Shown: positions 1-12,405, numbered from the stretch's first letter. The stretch is DNA of 64,000 bases from Neolentinus lepideus HHB14362 ss-1 (GCA_001632425.1 KV425553.1:599498-663497), one strand, 5' to 3'. The notes: generated by a model from the sequence alone, not told the origin. Numbers and translations are program-made.

Positions 1-752
1 ATATTCTCAGGATGGCATATTCTGAGCATATTTCTAGGGTATTATATGATACACTCAAAATTCGCCGGGTGGATAATTTTCCATTTTATGCGGTGATAAG
101 ACTGGGTGACTGACACCTCTGTTTCTCGTTGGTGGAAGCCCCCATAAGCAATCGTACCCGCGAGCACATCCCGATAGCAATCCTGCCATCCCGGCTGAAC
201 CGACGCAGAGCATGCGTAGCCTCGTCATGCTCCCTCCTCAGGATACATTCTCTTCAAAGCCCGATATTTCCGTAAAGAATATAGCGCCAGCGTCTCTACA
301 CGCGCAGAAAGGTAATTTATTGTCATAGCGACGTCTGCCATGGTCAACAAATGCACACACCATTCTTAATATACTCGCCGAGCTTGAATGCCTTCTCAAC
401 GTCTTCAGGATCCGTCAGATGCCTGTTTCCTATTTAGATGTGGTATTTGTGATTCGTGGTTGGCAGATATATCATCTTCACTTACTCTCGAACATTCGCC
501 GCATACGCCCATTGAAGTCGTAGCTTGATTGATAAGAGCTCGTCAGTCGTGCAACTCGTCCTCACGCTGCGGGCTCCTACGATGCATCCGGGTAGTCTCG
601 TCCAAGGCGGTGCAATTCTTTGTAGAGCGCAATCACACGAACGCGGTTCACATTTGGGCTCATTAGAGAGGTTCGCAGCAAATTCAATGGAGCTTGCAAC
701 GAGCTGGGAGACCTAATCTCAGGCGCTTATGTCATCGCGAGCCACGCCCACA
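1..752. other. Intergenic stretch, no gene recognised
   Basis: Both strands were read. Only short ORFs with no recognisable domain or sensible splice pattern are present, such as 525-716 on the plus strand. The stretch lies downstream of the oxidoreductase gene and may include the end of a neighbouring gene outside the window. Confidence 0.5.
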
Positions 753-882
753 CACTGTGGGAAACCCAGTCTTTAACAGCCTGCAAAATGTTGATCAAAA
801 GGTATTATCAGCCAATCAGAGGGCGAGAAATACCTCTTGATCAACATTTTGCAGGTCCTCAAAGAGTGGGACTCTCGCAGTG
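753..882. mobile_element. CACTG-ended MITE, copy 1
   Basis: A 130-base element starting CACTG and ending CAGTG. It is flanked by the 3-base direct repeat ACA (750-752 and 883-885). Inside, a near-perfect inverted repeat of about 26 bases (781-806 against 829-854, core TTGATCAA) can fold into a hairpin. A second copy with the same ends and hairpin lies at 20162-20292, flanked by ACT. CACTG ends with 3-base target duplications are what the CACTA/EnSpm (CMC) superfamily leaves. The element is non-coding, so any transposase would have to come from elsewhere. It ends 136 bases past the stop side of the oxidoreductase gene. Confidence 0.8.
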
Positions 883-3670
883 ACAGTCGATCGCGACCGG
901 AATCAAATTCGAAAACACTAGGAACATAATATTGTGGGAGTAATATACAAGACTGGGCAAGTCGGATCAGACATTGCACAGTCGCAGAGTTTCTCATCTT
1001 AAAGGAGAATATATTCATCAGTCCTTCAATGCTGCCTTGATCAAATCTGCAGCCTTCTCGGCGACAGCTATTACGGGGGCAGCCTATTCTTTATGAGCCA
1101 CGGCTTCTCGATTGACGCGTCACTATACTCACCGTATGCCCAGCAATAATATTCGGGAAAATCGAGGCGTCGGCCACCCTGAGATTTGACACTCTATACA
1201 CCTTGAGAGAAGCATCGACGACACCTCCTTGATCCCAAGGACCCATGCGTGCGGTAGAAGTTGGGTGGTACAGCGTCTCTACTCTCTCTCTGACCGTCTT
1301 CTGCAACTCTTCTGCGCTCAGCTCGTGTAGGCGATGATCAAGGTCAGGATGGACTTCAGAGTCCTCGAGCAGCGATGAGACGGAGCTCGTCTTCATGATT
1401 CGAGCGAGTAACTGCAATGCCCTCACGAGGACGTCAACGTCGTGCTGAGTATCAAGATATCTGTATGCAATAAGTTGCATAAAATCAACGAAAATGATCA
1501 TGATGCTTACCGAGGGTCGATAATGGGCTTGTCGAACGGGTTAGACGACTTCAGAGACACGGTGCCTTTACTAGTCGGCCTTTGACACCGAATCAAAGCT
1601 ATTTGGATATCTCCCGGGTTGTCCAGTGTCGCTCACTCACCTCAATAATACCGCGTGTAAAGCCACTAATTCACCCGCAGGTTGTGGTATCGCGCCATGA
1701 CCGTGATCCTTCCAAGCCACGGGGCTTGCAAAGAGCTCGATATCTGGTGCATCAGGCCCCGATGTCGTATCTTCCGGAGGTTCCTGATATTCAGATGGTG
1801 GAAAGAGGGTCGTATGAGACGACCGAACGAATGCAACCGACTCCGCAATCTTAACACAGATCAGACGAATTCGAGTCCTACATGGTATAGACTTACGTTA
1901 GTAGTGAGCGGGCCTTGCCGAGCTCGAAGGTATTGAAAGACATCACGAATTACCCTCAGGACCTCTGAGATACTGCGCGGCTTGGCGATATAGTTGATCG
2001 ATACACCCTTCTTTGCACGCAGGTTCACGTCGACCACGGGGTGGTCTAGTAGATTCGAGCCCACGCCGGGTAAATCGACGAACAAGGGAATCGAATGTTG
2101 CTTTAATTGCTCGGCAGGGCCGATCCCTGATAACATTAGAATCTAGACAACTGAATGTTACTGACATATAGTGCGCAGCGTCAGAACATGCCCACCTGAG
2201 GGGTATGTATTGCGCCAGCTCTAGTTGAAGAAGAGCGTCACCAATTCCGAGACATGACCAGAGCGGAAAGTTCCACGCACGAGAGGACAACCTGCTTGCA
2301 CGCCCGAGCTACAAATCGCGGGCCTTTCTCAATCTTGGCGAGCTCGACACCCACTGCGCGAGTCTCCCTATCGATAGTCTCGAGCACAATTCGCGTAGTC
2401 GTTGTATGGATGAGCACCGTGAGATTTGGCCGTTTGAGCACATCATTAGTCAAATACGCCGACTCTGTTGAGACTCGGGAGCCTCTGGAGTCGATGTATG
2501 TCACTGAAGCGGCATGATTAAAGCTGCATTATCAAAGGCATGTTGGACCAACTTACTGACCTACTTCACCGGTGAGCAATCGAGCTATACAAATGATGTA
2601 AACGAACATACTTTCGACGTGCCAGTCGTTCCGTGGATTGTGTTTAAGTCCGCTCGATACGGTATTCCAATTTCTTTACAACCCTCGATAAAGTTAGATG
2701 CCCAGGGAGAAAAATACCCAAAATATCCAGCTGTGTAGGTGGTCAGGGTCCCAAATCATTCAGTGAATCTCACCACGTACTTTCTATCAGGCCAGTAGTA
2801 CCACGCAGGGAACCATCGACAGTGGAAAAGAGTTTGTGGGGGCTGTACCTCTCAAACTTTAGGAAGTATCTATATCCTGATCAACCACTTGCAGAGATTT
2901 TCCCTGAGATCAACCAACCGTTGGAAGTCTCTGTAGGCCCACGAAGATGCACCTTCACCACCGAGTCGGGCCCATTCATTGTAATCCGAAGGAGCTCCAC
3001 ACTGAAATCTAAAGCGAAAAAGTGAGTGTGATGCCATAGACTGGCGAAACATTCACCACCTACATCATGGCATTGATAGACGAGCCTACTTTTGTTAGGG
3101 ACGTTCGACACGGTCAATGATGCAAACTTACAGCCACCTAATATTTTCCCTACCGAGGACGTTAGGTAAGATCCTCAAGTGGATAGATGGCATGGGCGTA
3201 CCTCGGGGCCAATATTTGGTCTTCTCTCCAGCCTTAGACTGCGGTACCGTATACAGGTCATAATCATGTTTACTGTGGAAGAGTTTACTTTCGCCAACAG
3301 GTATTCGACTCAAGGGTAGCTTGACTCCGCTGATATTTGATGTTGATACTGATAAGATCGTCTCTAGACAGGGATTCCAGCGACGCACCTTCCACCTGCC
3401 TCGACAAGGAGCACTCGGATGGTAGACTTGCGAGCGACGTCTCCTCAGTGAATCCGAGTAGGCGAGCAACGGGCTTCACAGGGAGACTTGTCTAGTCTCC
3501 CGATAGCCTTCGCAGTAGCTCCCGAAAGTTTCGCGTGTCAGTTAAAAATAGTACCGGTATTCCCCATTAGTTCAATGTTGCTCAATCCGGTAAGACAGCT
3601 TAGATCTAGCGATCTCGCGCCATCGCTTGAATTCTCTTAAGTCCAACATCTTGTTCTTTCCTCTGGTATC

Positions 3671-4042
3671 ATGTTCCACAACTTCAGAGTTCCTCGACCA
3701 GACCCTCCGCATATATTAGACAATTCCGACTCACCTATAGACACCCTTTCAGAATTAGATATTTTATCTGAACCATTCGGCAATGACTCGGATTGTCCAT
3801 CCAGCGCGTTCACCACTGACCAACGCAGCGCATCTGCAGTTGAATTCCAGTTCTACGAAGGGCCGAATAAACCAATCTTTCAACAGGTGCAATTTATTGC
3901 TCCCTCTTCGCGCACCCTTCTGCTAGACAGCCCGGATTCTGTATCCTCTGATGGCTCTTGGCCTGTAACTCCCGGTTCGCAAACTACGGCATCTATGTCT
4001 ACTGGCATGTTTCAAGAGTTTTCTTGGTGGTGTCTCGTTTAG
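3671..4042 (+). CDS. Truncated ORF of unknown function inside the insertion
   Basis: An ATG-started 123-codon ORF with an acidic, Ser/Pro-rich composition (the run DNSDSPIDTLSELDILSEP is near its start) and no known domain. It resembles the disordered N-terminus of a larger protein. It stops within 10 bases of where the opposing helicase fragment ends, and the 9-base word TGGTGTCTC occurs on both sides of that point (4028-4036 and 4054-4062), as expected for a deletion or join by microhomology. No function is proposed. Confidence 0.3.
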   Translation: MFHNFRVPRPDPPHILDNSDSPIDTLSELDILSEPFGNDSDCPSSAFTTDQRSASAVEFQFYEGPNKPIFQQVQFIAPSSRTLLLDSPDSVSSDGSWPVTPGSQTTASMSTGMFQEFSWWCLV

Positions 4043-4048
4043 GGCGGC

Positions 4049-4446
4049 TCACATGGTGTCTCTGTTGATCGCGACGGCTCGAAGGCCTCGTGCATTAGTG
4101 GATTTGGCCTATAAACAATATATTATAGTTTATAATGAGTAGGACAGTAATATTGATTAAGTATACTCACCTGATCTTCACTTAATGCTTTCGTGGGGAC
4201 AACAAGAATCATGAGTGCTTCTCCGTGTCTTAGTATTGCAGCCTTCACGGGGACATAGAAACAGGCTGATTTTCCCATCCCACACGATGCCAGAATGGCT
4301 CCGTCTAAGCCGTTCTGAATTGCAAGTGCCAATTCGAGCTGAAAGTCGTGTAATCGAGGGTACTTCAGCGCTGGCGCGACAACATGCTGGTACCATTCCC
4401 GTGTGCCGACTTCAGGCTGAAGAGTTTCTGACACAGTAGATTCCAT
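4049..4446 (-). pseudogene. 5' fragment of a RecQ-like DEAD/DEAH helicase gene
   Basis: It starts at the ATG at 4446. The reading frame gives a helicase N-terminus with a Walker-A-like motif I (ASCGMGKSACF) and motif Ia (VVPTKALSEDQ). An intron with a GTGAGT donor near 4170 follows, and the next exon (ARGLRAVAINRDT) also matches this family. The frame then stops at 4049-4051, well before the DEAH box, so only the first part of the catalytic core remains and it cannot be an active helicase. Many agaricomycete genomes carry large families of such RecQ-like genes, some of them mobile. Here the fragment is cargo of the insertion in the GMC gene. Confidence 0.7.
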
Positions 4447-5038
4447 TAATGTTCTTTAGGAGCTAGTAAAGAATACATGTAGCCAGAAATGAAGAGTACA
4501 GACGACGCAACCTGAGCGCAGAGAGACCTAGGATGCGTTCAGCCACAATGCATCTGAAGCAGAGATCTACCGCCTGTACCAATCCGGACAAGCTGCACAA
4601 ATTAGGGAAGTGGCTGTGTGGGAATTTGGATTTTCGGGAGCTACTGCCAACGCTATCCATCATCTCGACTAGCCTACTCGGATGGCTGGGTCCTCGGAAA
4701 GACGGGATGCTAAGACGCAGCCGGCGGTACCTGGGCACTGTTCGGAACAACATGATTGCCGCAACATCACTAGAGCACTCACCGCCACCGACGATTATGA
4801 CATCGTATTCAGGTGCGTCGTCCAGCTCAGGAGCTTGCAACTCTCCCCGAACTTCCTTCGCAACATGGTGCACGTCTCTCACAAGATAATCCTTCCTGAC
4901 TACAGCTCGTCTGAGCAGCCAAGTAGATATGGCTATGACGAGCCCGACGATAGCTATCCTAGGATTCTGGGATCTCGACGCCAAGGCTTGCAGCACCGAC
5001 AGAAGAGCATTTATCCTAACCTTGATAGGACTCAACAT

Positions 5039-5872
5039 CGAGGAGGTGGGGGCGGTTGGGAAGGATGTCCAATATCGGACGACCGTTTTTTCGGCGGAAG
5101 AAATAACTAATAGTAAAATGCTAGATCAAGAACTTGGAATCCCGTGGTCACTACTTGTCAGGTGAGCAGGCAATGCCAAGCATCTGATATCCAGAGGCTG
5201 TACATGCGTGTGGTCCCGGACCACAACATTCGAAGTGGTTTGTCGTAAGCGGAGACCCGTACGTACATGTTGTCGTTTATACTGTGCATCGACATAACAT
5301 GAAGAGCGACAGTTTGCGCGACAAGGGGGATACTATGCCAGTCGTTCATCGGAATGTCAGGGAATATGTAAAGCCTTAGAGACGAATATTGCTAGGCCTG
5401 TCGGACTCTCACAGGATGTATTTCTGCGTTGGAGCCAAATGATGTGCAGTCGCTTGTATCATTGTAGCTAACAAATCCCAAAATATCCCTCGCTCAGCGT
5501 ACTGCATTCCGTCCTTTACGTCTTGCAGCTTCGAGGTTAGTAGATCATCGTCGCCACAGCTGAGCGCTGAGCGGTGAGAGACGTCCGTGATGGAGTAAAG
5601 AGGCCTCGCGTCTCAGCGTAGCGCGTCATATCATTGCAGCGTGTTCCTCTAAGCGCTCAATAATTTTGACCTTCTCTGCTGTTTCCTCCGCTCTCTTTCG
5701 ACGACTCTGGCTTGTTCACTGCTCCGTGCTGGCCTCGCGCCGTCGCAAACAACCCTTTGGGTTTCTAACCCGGGGAACACGCCAGCGTGCACCCACTTAT
5801 CCTCCGCCTACTTCCACCGCGGTCCCAGCCCATAACCCTGAGCCGTCCAGTAGCAGCACTGGCGTTTCACAG
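5039..5872. promoter_or_regulatory. Divergent spacer between the GMC and RhoGAP genes
   Basis: No gene was recognised in this spacer. The two flanking genes point away from each other, so it should hold both promoters. The frame upstream of 5873 stays open back to a TTG at 5666, but no ATG precedes 5873 in it, so that part is read as 5' leader. Confidence 0.4.
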
Positions 5873-7561
5873 ATGGCGGCGGAACCAGAACTGTCTCCGC
5901 CGTCAAAAGCCAATTTGAAGGCTTGGTGGAACCACTTTACATTCGCGCAGAAAGTGAAGAGAGAGGCAGATGAACACAAAGGCACGCACGATATTGCGTG
6001 CCTCGTATCCATGTCTGACAGCCTAGTTTGCTCAGGGCCCCAAGAGTCCCGCGTGTTTGGCAAGCCACTGCGAGAGAGTCTGAAATATGCAAGCGTGCAG
6101 ATATCGACTGCTAATGCGAATGGAGAGCTGTATGTATGGGGCTACATACCAGTTGTCGTGGCGAAGTGGTACGTTGATGCACTACTTTCAATCATTTTTG
6201 GCGTCTGATTTCTCTCGCAGTGGATTGTATTTGAAGGAGAACGGTGCGCTGGTCGCTGGTCACGAGTGATGTTTGGATTTAATTGTATATCACCCAGCAA
6301 CGGAGGTGGAGGGCACATTCCGGGTTAATGGTTCGAACAAGCGAATGAGGGAGTTACAGGCTATATTCGAAACACCTCCTCGAGTGAGTCTAATACAAGC
6401 ACTGTTAGCCCGAGTTACCGTCTCACTTATAGGTCGCAGTACGGGAAGAACCTCGACTGGGTGAATGAGCATTACACAACACATGATGTTGCGAGTGTCT
6501 TTCGCAGATATTTGACTCAGATGCCTGTGAGTTGCATTATTCATCATACTCTACCTGGCTGATTCTCGTTATCCAGGAACCTGTCATACCTCACGACATG
6601 TATCATGACGTAAGTCTTCTCTGAAATATCACCCACTCCCATTCATCGAATTCTTTTAGTTTCGGGACGCCCTAGGTATGTAAACCTCTCTGCAAGACTT
6701 CGATCTTTCACCGATGGCTTGTACAGCGAAGAAACCCGTGAACACGGAGGAGGTCATCGCGAAGTATAAGCAACTCATTCGACAGATGCCTCGAGCAAAC
6801 CAGTACCTACTCCTTTATGTTTTGGATCTTCTATCGGTCTTCGCTAGGAAGTCTGAGAAGAACCTCATGACGGCGCAGAGTAGGCATCCTGATCTTTGTT
6901 GTTTCCTGCAAACTACTCACGAGCCGCATTAGATCTGGCTGTGATCTTCCGACCAGGGTTGATCAACCATCCTGATCACGAACTTTCGCCCAAGGAACAC
7001 CAACTCAGTCAAGACGTGTTAGAGTTCCTCATTGCACATCAAGATTGGTTTATCTTGGATATCCCTCCTCCGCCGGACTCTACGTCTCCCGGCGCCCCGA
7101 AATCACCGCACTCGCTCGACGACGACATAGGCGTAGTACCAAGCTCTGACGATGATCAGTCCTACGTAGGAGGGGGCTGGAGGCTTGTAGGAAAGGACAG
7201 ACGGTTGAAGGTGCAGAGACGTCGGACAACGACAGAACGAACTGGTAAGCACCAGCGTATCTGAGTCTGATGTTCTGACTGAAGCCTAACGCGCAAAGAC
7301 TTGGCGGGGAAGAGCCCTGAAAGGGGTCTTGCTCCAGTGTCAGAGTCGCCAACACTCGGCGAAGGGGGTGGTGCGAGTGTCACTCGAAGTCGCACGCTAC
7401 CTTCAACTCGCTCGAGAGTCAGCGGTGATTCGTCGCCGTTACCCACTTCATCCGAGGAAGACAGAGGACGACACGGCAAGACCTTGAAGAAGCAACGACG
7501 GTCGTCTGCTGTACAGGCCCCGAGGTCAGGGTCACTAGTACCCAGCGAGATGTCGACATAG
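5873..7561 (+). CDS. RhoGAP domain protein, SAC7/BAG7-like
   Basis: GTPase-activating protein for Rho-type GTPases, acting on actin and cell-wall signalling at the cell cortex. The start chosen is the ATG at 5873, followed by the family's KANLKAWWNHFTFAQK segment. Introns split the RhoGAP domain, which begins at VFGKPLRESLKYA. It includes the arginine-finger block EGTFRVNGSNKRMRELQ (Arg in FRVNG), YTTHDVASVFRRYLTQMPEP, PRANQYLLLYVLDLL and LAVIFRPGLINHP. The order and wording match yeast Sac7/Bag7, which act on Rho1. A Ser/Thr/Pro-rich tail after the domain (SPLPTSSEE and similar) is probably disordered and phosphorylated. The stop codon is at 7559-7561. All splice joins checked keep frame, so the gene looks functional. 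Confidence 0.9.
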
Positions 7562-8120
7562 GTTTCATCTTTTATCTATCTTCTATACCCACTTTTCGCA
7601 CCCTCGGCGAGTTGTATATCCCCCTCATATCCTTAATGTGTCTATCTTTGTGTCGTTTGCTTCCAAGACTAGAATGACCAGTCATGTGTGTTAATACTGC
7701 TTTGCCTTACCCTTGTGCCGTTATCCTAACAGTGTGGACTATATGCTGTATCGTATCGTACCTCGGTGTTCGTATGCATGACTGTTACGACATCCCTGCC
7801 CCCTTATTGCCAGACCATTGCTTGGAACTACCTGAATGTTATGTAGAGCGAAACTATCACTAGTAGGGCGTCGACGTCATCGATACTACACTTACGGCAA
7901 ATCCCGCCAAAGTCTGTCGAGTCTATCGCATCTGGCAGAGGAATAGAAGAGGATGCGGATAACAAAATAGCGGCTATTGTTGGTGGGATCTCTGTATGCA
8001 ATAGGGTTTGACCCATCAAAGCTTCACTCGGGATCTGTTGAAGTCATCCAGGTTGCCACAGTTTACCAACAATCCTCGACCAGGAATTATCCTGGCCTAC
8101 ACTTAACGCAACCCACCACC
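7562..8120. other. Spacer between RhoGAP and the Zn2Cys6 regulator
   Basis: It contains the presumed 3' UTR of the RhoGAP gene and the promoter of the next gene. The sequence is T/C-rich just after the stop. Only short ORFs without features are present. Confidence 0.4.
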
Positions 8121-11100
8121 ATGTATAACGACATCCCAGATGACATCCAATGGGGGGCACCAGACAGTATGCTGCAAGGCGATCCTGCTGGAAGGAAGAG
8201 GGCAAGTCGAGGTGAGCAAAGGGATGTGCCGTCTTGCCGAGTACCCATTGGAAAATCACTGCGCAATAGCTTGTGATCAATGTCGAAAGACGAAAAGCAA
8301 GTGCGAGCTGTTGGCTGAAGGCGGACCATGCAGAAACTGTGCAGAAAGCAACTTAGGTATTTATATCCGTCGCCGTGCATGACATGTCATATAACGGTAA
8401 TCTCTTGCCATGCAGTCTGCACCTTTCTAGGTAAGTATCACCCGCCTTCTTAGAATACTGTGCGTCAACTTCCCTTCCGAAGGTCCGACATACAAACGAG
8501 GACCACCCAAGGGATATCTCCATGCCATTGAACAAAGGTGGTATCAGGCGGAGACCATCTTGGGCGCCATCCTCGCATCTCCAGATCCTCACGCAAAGGC
8601 CATCATATCGTCATTGCAACGCGATGTTATTGCACGTGAAGTATTGAACCGAGTGAATCTCGGTCCATTTGTGAGCTCAAATCAGTCCTTGCTATGCCAT
8701 CGATGTCAAGTAACAGAGTCCATTATGGTGAACTAGGGACCGACGGGTCGCGCTTCCCAGCCTCCGGGGGCAACCATGGAAGATCTATTTCATAGCTTCA
8801 TCGCCACCAACGAACGACAAACCCAGAGACAGTCGAGAGTGTCGCGAGAAATAGTCTCGACTAGCAAAGGTTAGGGGTTATGCCACTAACTCCGCAATCC
8901 GAATTGTAATATATCCTTTCAGACAGTCGATTGACTCCCACTCAAGCTGCAGCCTGGCAGGACCGTCTCACAACATTACTGGGTGCCCCACCACGAAACC
9001 AACAGTCTTCCAATGCATCCACATTTAGCACACCTCAGGAGCAGGTTTCAGACTCCTTCAGCGAACCTGACAGTACAAGGCGTCGGCTGCACAGATCACC
9101 ACCGGATCTCAGCAATTTGTACTCAATGGATCCTTCTTCTGGTACCAAACCAGCTCCCATAGTTTCTTCGGTTTCTAATTTGATTCGACAGATGACGCCG
9201 CAGAATCGCAGCATACTGATGAGAGCTGTCATGCGATCGGCCAGCTTTCGCTTGACGAGAATCAGGAGGTGAGTGCCGGCAAGCCGCGTCATACGTTTGA
9301 CTTCAATATTCACAACAGGTTCGCTACCATGGTGAAGCAAGCGGTCTGCACCTATTGGGCCAGCAAGACCGTACGGACGATCGTACGGAGGATGGCATAT
9401 GGTAATATTCTCTTCATATTGCTATGCCTGTGAACTCATGATATCTCCAGGAAACTTCCGATGGCACGTGTATGGCCACATGCCCCTAATGCCGTTCTCC
9501 GCTACGAGGAGGAAGACATCCAAGTAACACTACCTCCCATTGAGCAGCGCGATCGCCTGGTAGATCTCTACTTCATTTACTTCCATCCTTCGTTCCCAGT
9601 TATCAACAAGAAGCGATTCATGGAAACATATGAAGCTAGGTATGACTCTCTTTCCTCTTGTACAATGCATCTCTACTCGTAATGATCGTGACAAACATAG
9701 CAAGCGAAAGTACGTCGACGGTCAGACTCACAGGCACATGTCTAATCAATGAACACCGCAATAGGCCATCGGCGTCCACATTGACTGGGACGCAAGGGTT
9801 ATCGAAGTTGCTGCTGTGCTCTATGTTTTCAATATCGGAACGGTATTGTATTGATGAGACCTGGAGGGTGAATAAGGGGGAGATGTATGAGCATGGCTGC
9901 GAGTTTCTTGACTATGCACGTATGATTTTGAGTAGGTTTGATCCAGTATTTCATTTATTCTTTGGCTAATTATTATCAGACCGAGTGTATCACCATAGTA
10001 GACTGTCAACGTGTCAAGCATTGTTGCTTCTCGGAATTCGTGAATTTGGCATAGGCACGTCCACTTGGCATCACCACAGCGGTGGTTTGTAGATTTATCT
10101 TGGTCATAGGATCTGTTGAACATGGTTGGCTCTATATCGGTAAGTACAACTGCTATGCACGTGTTCATATAAGTTAAACCTGAAACCGCGATTGCTAGGT
10201 ATGGCCACTCACATGGTACGATTCACCCATCATTATACTCTTCTTGTTAACCAAGGATCATCAATAGGCGCAAGATCTGGGATTGCACAGGCAATTGGAT
10301 CGCTGGCGATACCAAGGGAAGGAGCTCTTCACGGAGGAAGACACGCAAATACGGAGGCAGGTGTGGTGGTGCTGTAATATCGCGGACAAATATGTCTCCG
10401 TGTACATGGGTAGGTCCTTGCTGTACGATTAGTACTGCTAGTACCTGACTCCGCGAAGGACGACCCGTATGCGTCAAGGAAGCGGACTTCGATACCACGC
10501 TACCTGATATCCGGCAGGTAGGTATTTACATCCCTTTAGTCCTTCGTTTTCACATAGTGGACTAGACGGACGATGAGGAAATTGCACTGTGGACTCCGTA
10601 TCCACATCCTGCAGGTCCCATCCCCATCGATCCAGGGACGTACTCACCAGTACCTTCACGCGTGCTGAGTTGCTTCCGCGCAATGTCGTCACTCGGTAGA
10701 CATGTTTTACTTTGCCCTGCCGTGAATTGACTGACGTCCTGCTACGTAGCCACGATGATCGGCAATATCATCGACCAGATCTATCCAATCCGTAGCAAAC
10801 ACAACCAGACACGTATAGTTGAGTCACAACGCCTGGATGAGGCCTTGCGGCGGTGGTATTTTGGCCTAGACGAGTGCTTGCGGTATGCCCCGTCTAGCAA
10901 TTTGAGTACGCCACCCCCACATGTGCTTGTGCTCCACGTGATGTACTGGTCAACTGTTCTTCTACTGCATCGTGCCTTGTGAGTGACAATCAATGATCTT
11001 TCTCATACCTGACGATCTGAGGTCTACTCTAGTTTCCCTGTAAAGTCAGAGTAAGCAAATACTCCTGCATGCGCAGGCTTTGACTAAGACGTCTCTTTAA

Positions 11101-12074
11101 AAGCAACAATGATACGCAGCCACAGACACCGGAGCACATCGTCGCAAGAGCTCGAACGGAGTGTCAGGGTGCTGCTAATCACATTAGCGCAATAGGTAGC
11201 ATTGGGCACGTTCTTCCGTGCGCAAGGAACTAACTTCGGGTTAAGCGGTAGCGTATGACACGGCGTTTGGCCTGATGCATTCACCACCGTTTTTGACGTC
11301 GTATGTCCTGGGAGCCGGGTTAGTGCGATTTCTTATTCGATGGGTTGTTGAATCTAATTTTCCTATTCAGTATCATGCACATTGTTACATGTCAGTCATG
11401 CGTCTATAGTTTTGCCCTATGACCTGAAAGCTGACGCTCATAACCCATAGTGAGCATAAATTCTGTCGATGTTCAAGCATCTCTAGGCCTTCGACAGTGC
11501 TTGAATTCTCTGAAAGAGATGGGGGTACGTTCACCTTGTGTGTAAGCTCCAGATTTTTCCGTCAACACTTGCTCTTTAGGTCGCTTGGCCGAGTGCTGCA
11601 CGAGCCTGGGAACTCCTTAACGGCGTAAAAGTGCAATTTGAAGGAACACTCACGCCTTTGGTGAATGCTCCTCCACGACAGAAGCGCCCAGCTGAGGAAG
11701 AACCAGAGAACCATAGCCAAGGCTACCCCGATATTGTCAAGCAGGAGCCCGAAGTCGATTCGAACGCAAACAACAACTACCAAGCGTTCGACTCGCGGAT
11801 GATGGCGCAAATGCTTGGACTGGATGTCCCGGAGCCGATGGTGGGTGACCCGAGCTTCCAGGGCAACCACGCGTGGCCGTTCACTATACACTCGCCGTCA
11901 TCGCAGCCGTGGGCTGCACTGAATCATCTCGACTTTGGGGACTGGAATTATAATACAGGGCGCCAGTCGGATGGGACGATGCAGGGGTCTGAGTCCCAGA
12001 GCACAGATTGGATGGGGAATATGGCTCACGATCCATATCAGTTCGATCCGTACCGCCAGTATCCTCCTTCATGA
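8121..12074 (+). CDS. Zn2Cys6 transcription factor with middle homology region
   Basis: Full-length fungal binuclear zinc cluster regulator, nuclear and DNA-binding. The start at the ATG 8121 leads through one intron into ACDQCRKTKSKC, then PCRNCAES and VCTF, giving spacing C-X2-C-X6-C-X8-C-X2-C-X6-C. A linker, GPTYKRGPPKGYLHAIEQRW, and a short helix follow. After several introns come VRYHGEASGLHLLG and the fungal-specific (MHR) domain: LYFIYFHPSFPVINKKRF, GLHRQLDRWRYQGKELFTEE, QVWWCCNIADKYVSVYMGRP and HVMYWSTVLLLHRAL. This pattern is that of the XlnR/Gal4-type regulators common in basidiomycetes. The C-terminus is Pro/Gln/Asp-rich and probably activating. Two shorter paralogues lie at 17265 and 24132. 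No disabling change was found; the targets are unknown. Confidence 0.88.
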
Positions 12075-12405
12075 TGATTCGGAGTTGCAGTCGGAAGTTC
12101 AGCAGAATGTATGACTTTTCTGTATGTATTAATACCAGAGATGTACAGTATCTAGAATTGAGGTATTTGAGTATCCAAGCTTAGCTCTTCGATATCCAAG
12201 GGCCAAGGCGTGTCTGGTAACATCGCGACAGTCTTGACATTTGAAAGACATATTTGATCGCGAGATGTTGACTCTTGACAATTTGACGAAGGCATTGCGT
12301 ATAATATCGCGTATGGATACACTGATGATGATGTTAAGAATACAAAGCTGTATTTTGAACTGCGTGACCGCTTGATCCCTTGCTTCCACCTATCATAAAT
12401 CGTAG
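12075..12405. other. Convergent 3' spacer
   Basis: The spacer lies between two converging stop codons and is A/T-richer than the genes. It should hold both polyadenylation regions. No gene was seen. Confidence 0.4.

Larger units (their letters stand above)
3413..4684. mobile_element. 1.25 kb insertion with target-site duplication, inside the GMC gene
   Basis: The outer ends are a perfect 10-base direct repeat, ACTCGGATGG (3413-3422 and 4675-4684). Collapsing it restores the oxidoreductase reading frame. Just inside the ends lies an imperfect inverted repeat around the shared core GCAGTAGCTCCCGAAA, on the plus strand near 3510 and on the minus strand near 4650. The inside holds two truncated ORFs that point at each other (3671-4042 plus, 4049-4446 minus) and no transposase. 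This fits a non-autonomous DNA transposon that picked up or kept gene fragments. The 8-10 base duplication would suit a hAT or Mutator-type mechanism, but the superfamily was not identified. Confidence 0.75.
1018..5038 (-). pseudogene. GMC oxidoreductase (AA3-like), interrupted by an insertion
   Basis: FAD-dependent glucose-methanol-choline oxidoreductase, likely an alcohol oxidase or dehydrogenase of the aryl-alcohol-oxidase/choline-dehydrogenase type. The start is the ATG at 5038. The N-terminus has a hydrophobic anchor (around residues 28-43) and then the FAD-binding motif YDVIIVGGG. About a dozen short introns follow. Spliced exons give the family blocks GGCSSINAMI, NFIEGCKEIGIPY, ILMLSGIGPAEQL and DLPGVGSNLLDHP, then the C-terminal block with the catalytic-site motifs YHPTSTARMG and IIAGHT, whose two His match the usual His-His pair. 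The reading frame stops at 1018-1020. The break is an insertion between a perfect direct repeat, ACTCGGATGG at 3413-3422 and 4675-4684. It falls inside the FAD-domain segment that should read RLSEDPAIRVLLVEAGG, and it introduces stop codons. Apart from it the exons look intact, so the disruption may be recent or allelic. One intron boundary near 2510-2600 is uncertain. Confidence 0.85.

Noticed and set aside
5666..5872. RhoGAP start at 5666
   Set aside because: The codon there is TTG. The first ATG of the frame is 5873, and family similarity begins just after it.
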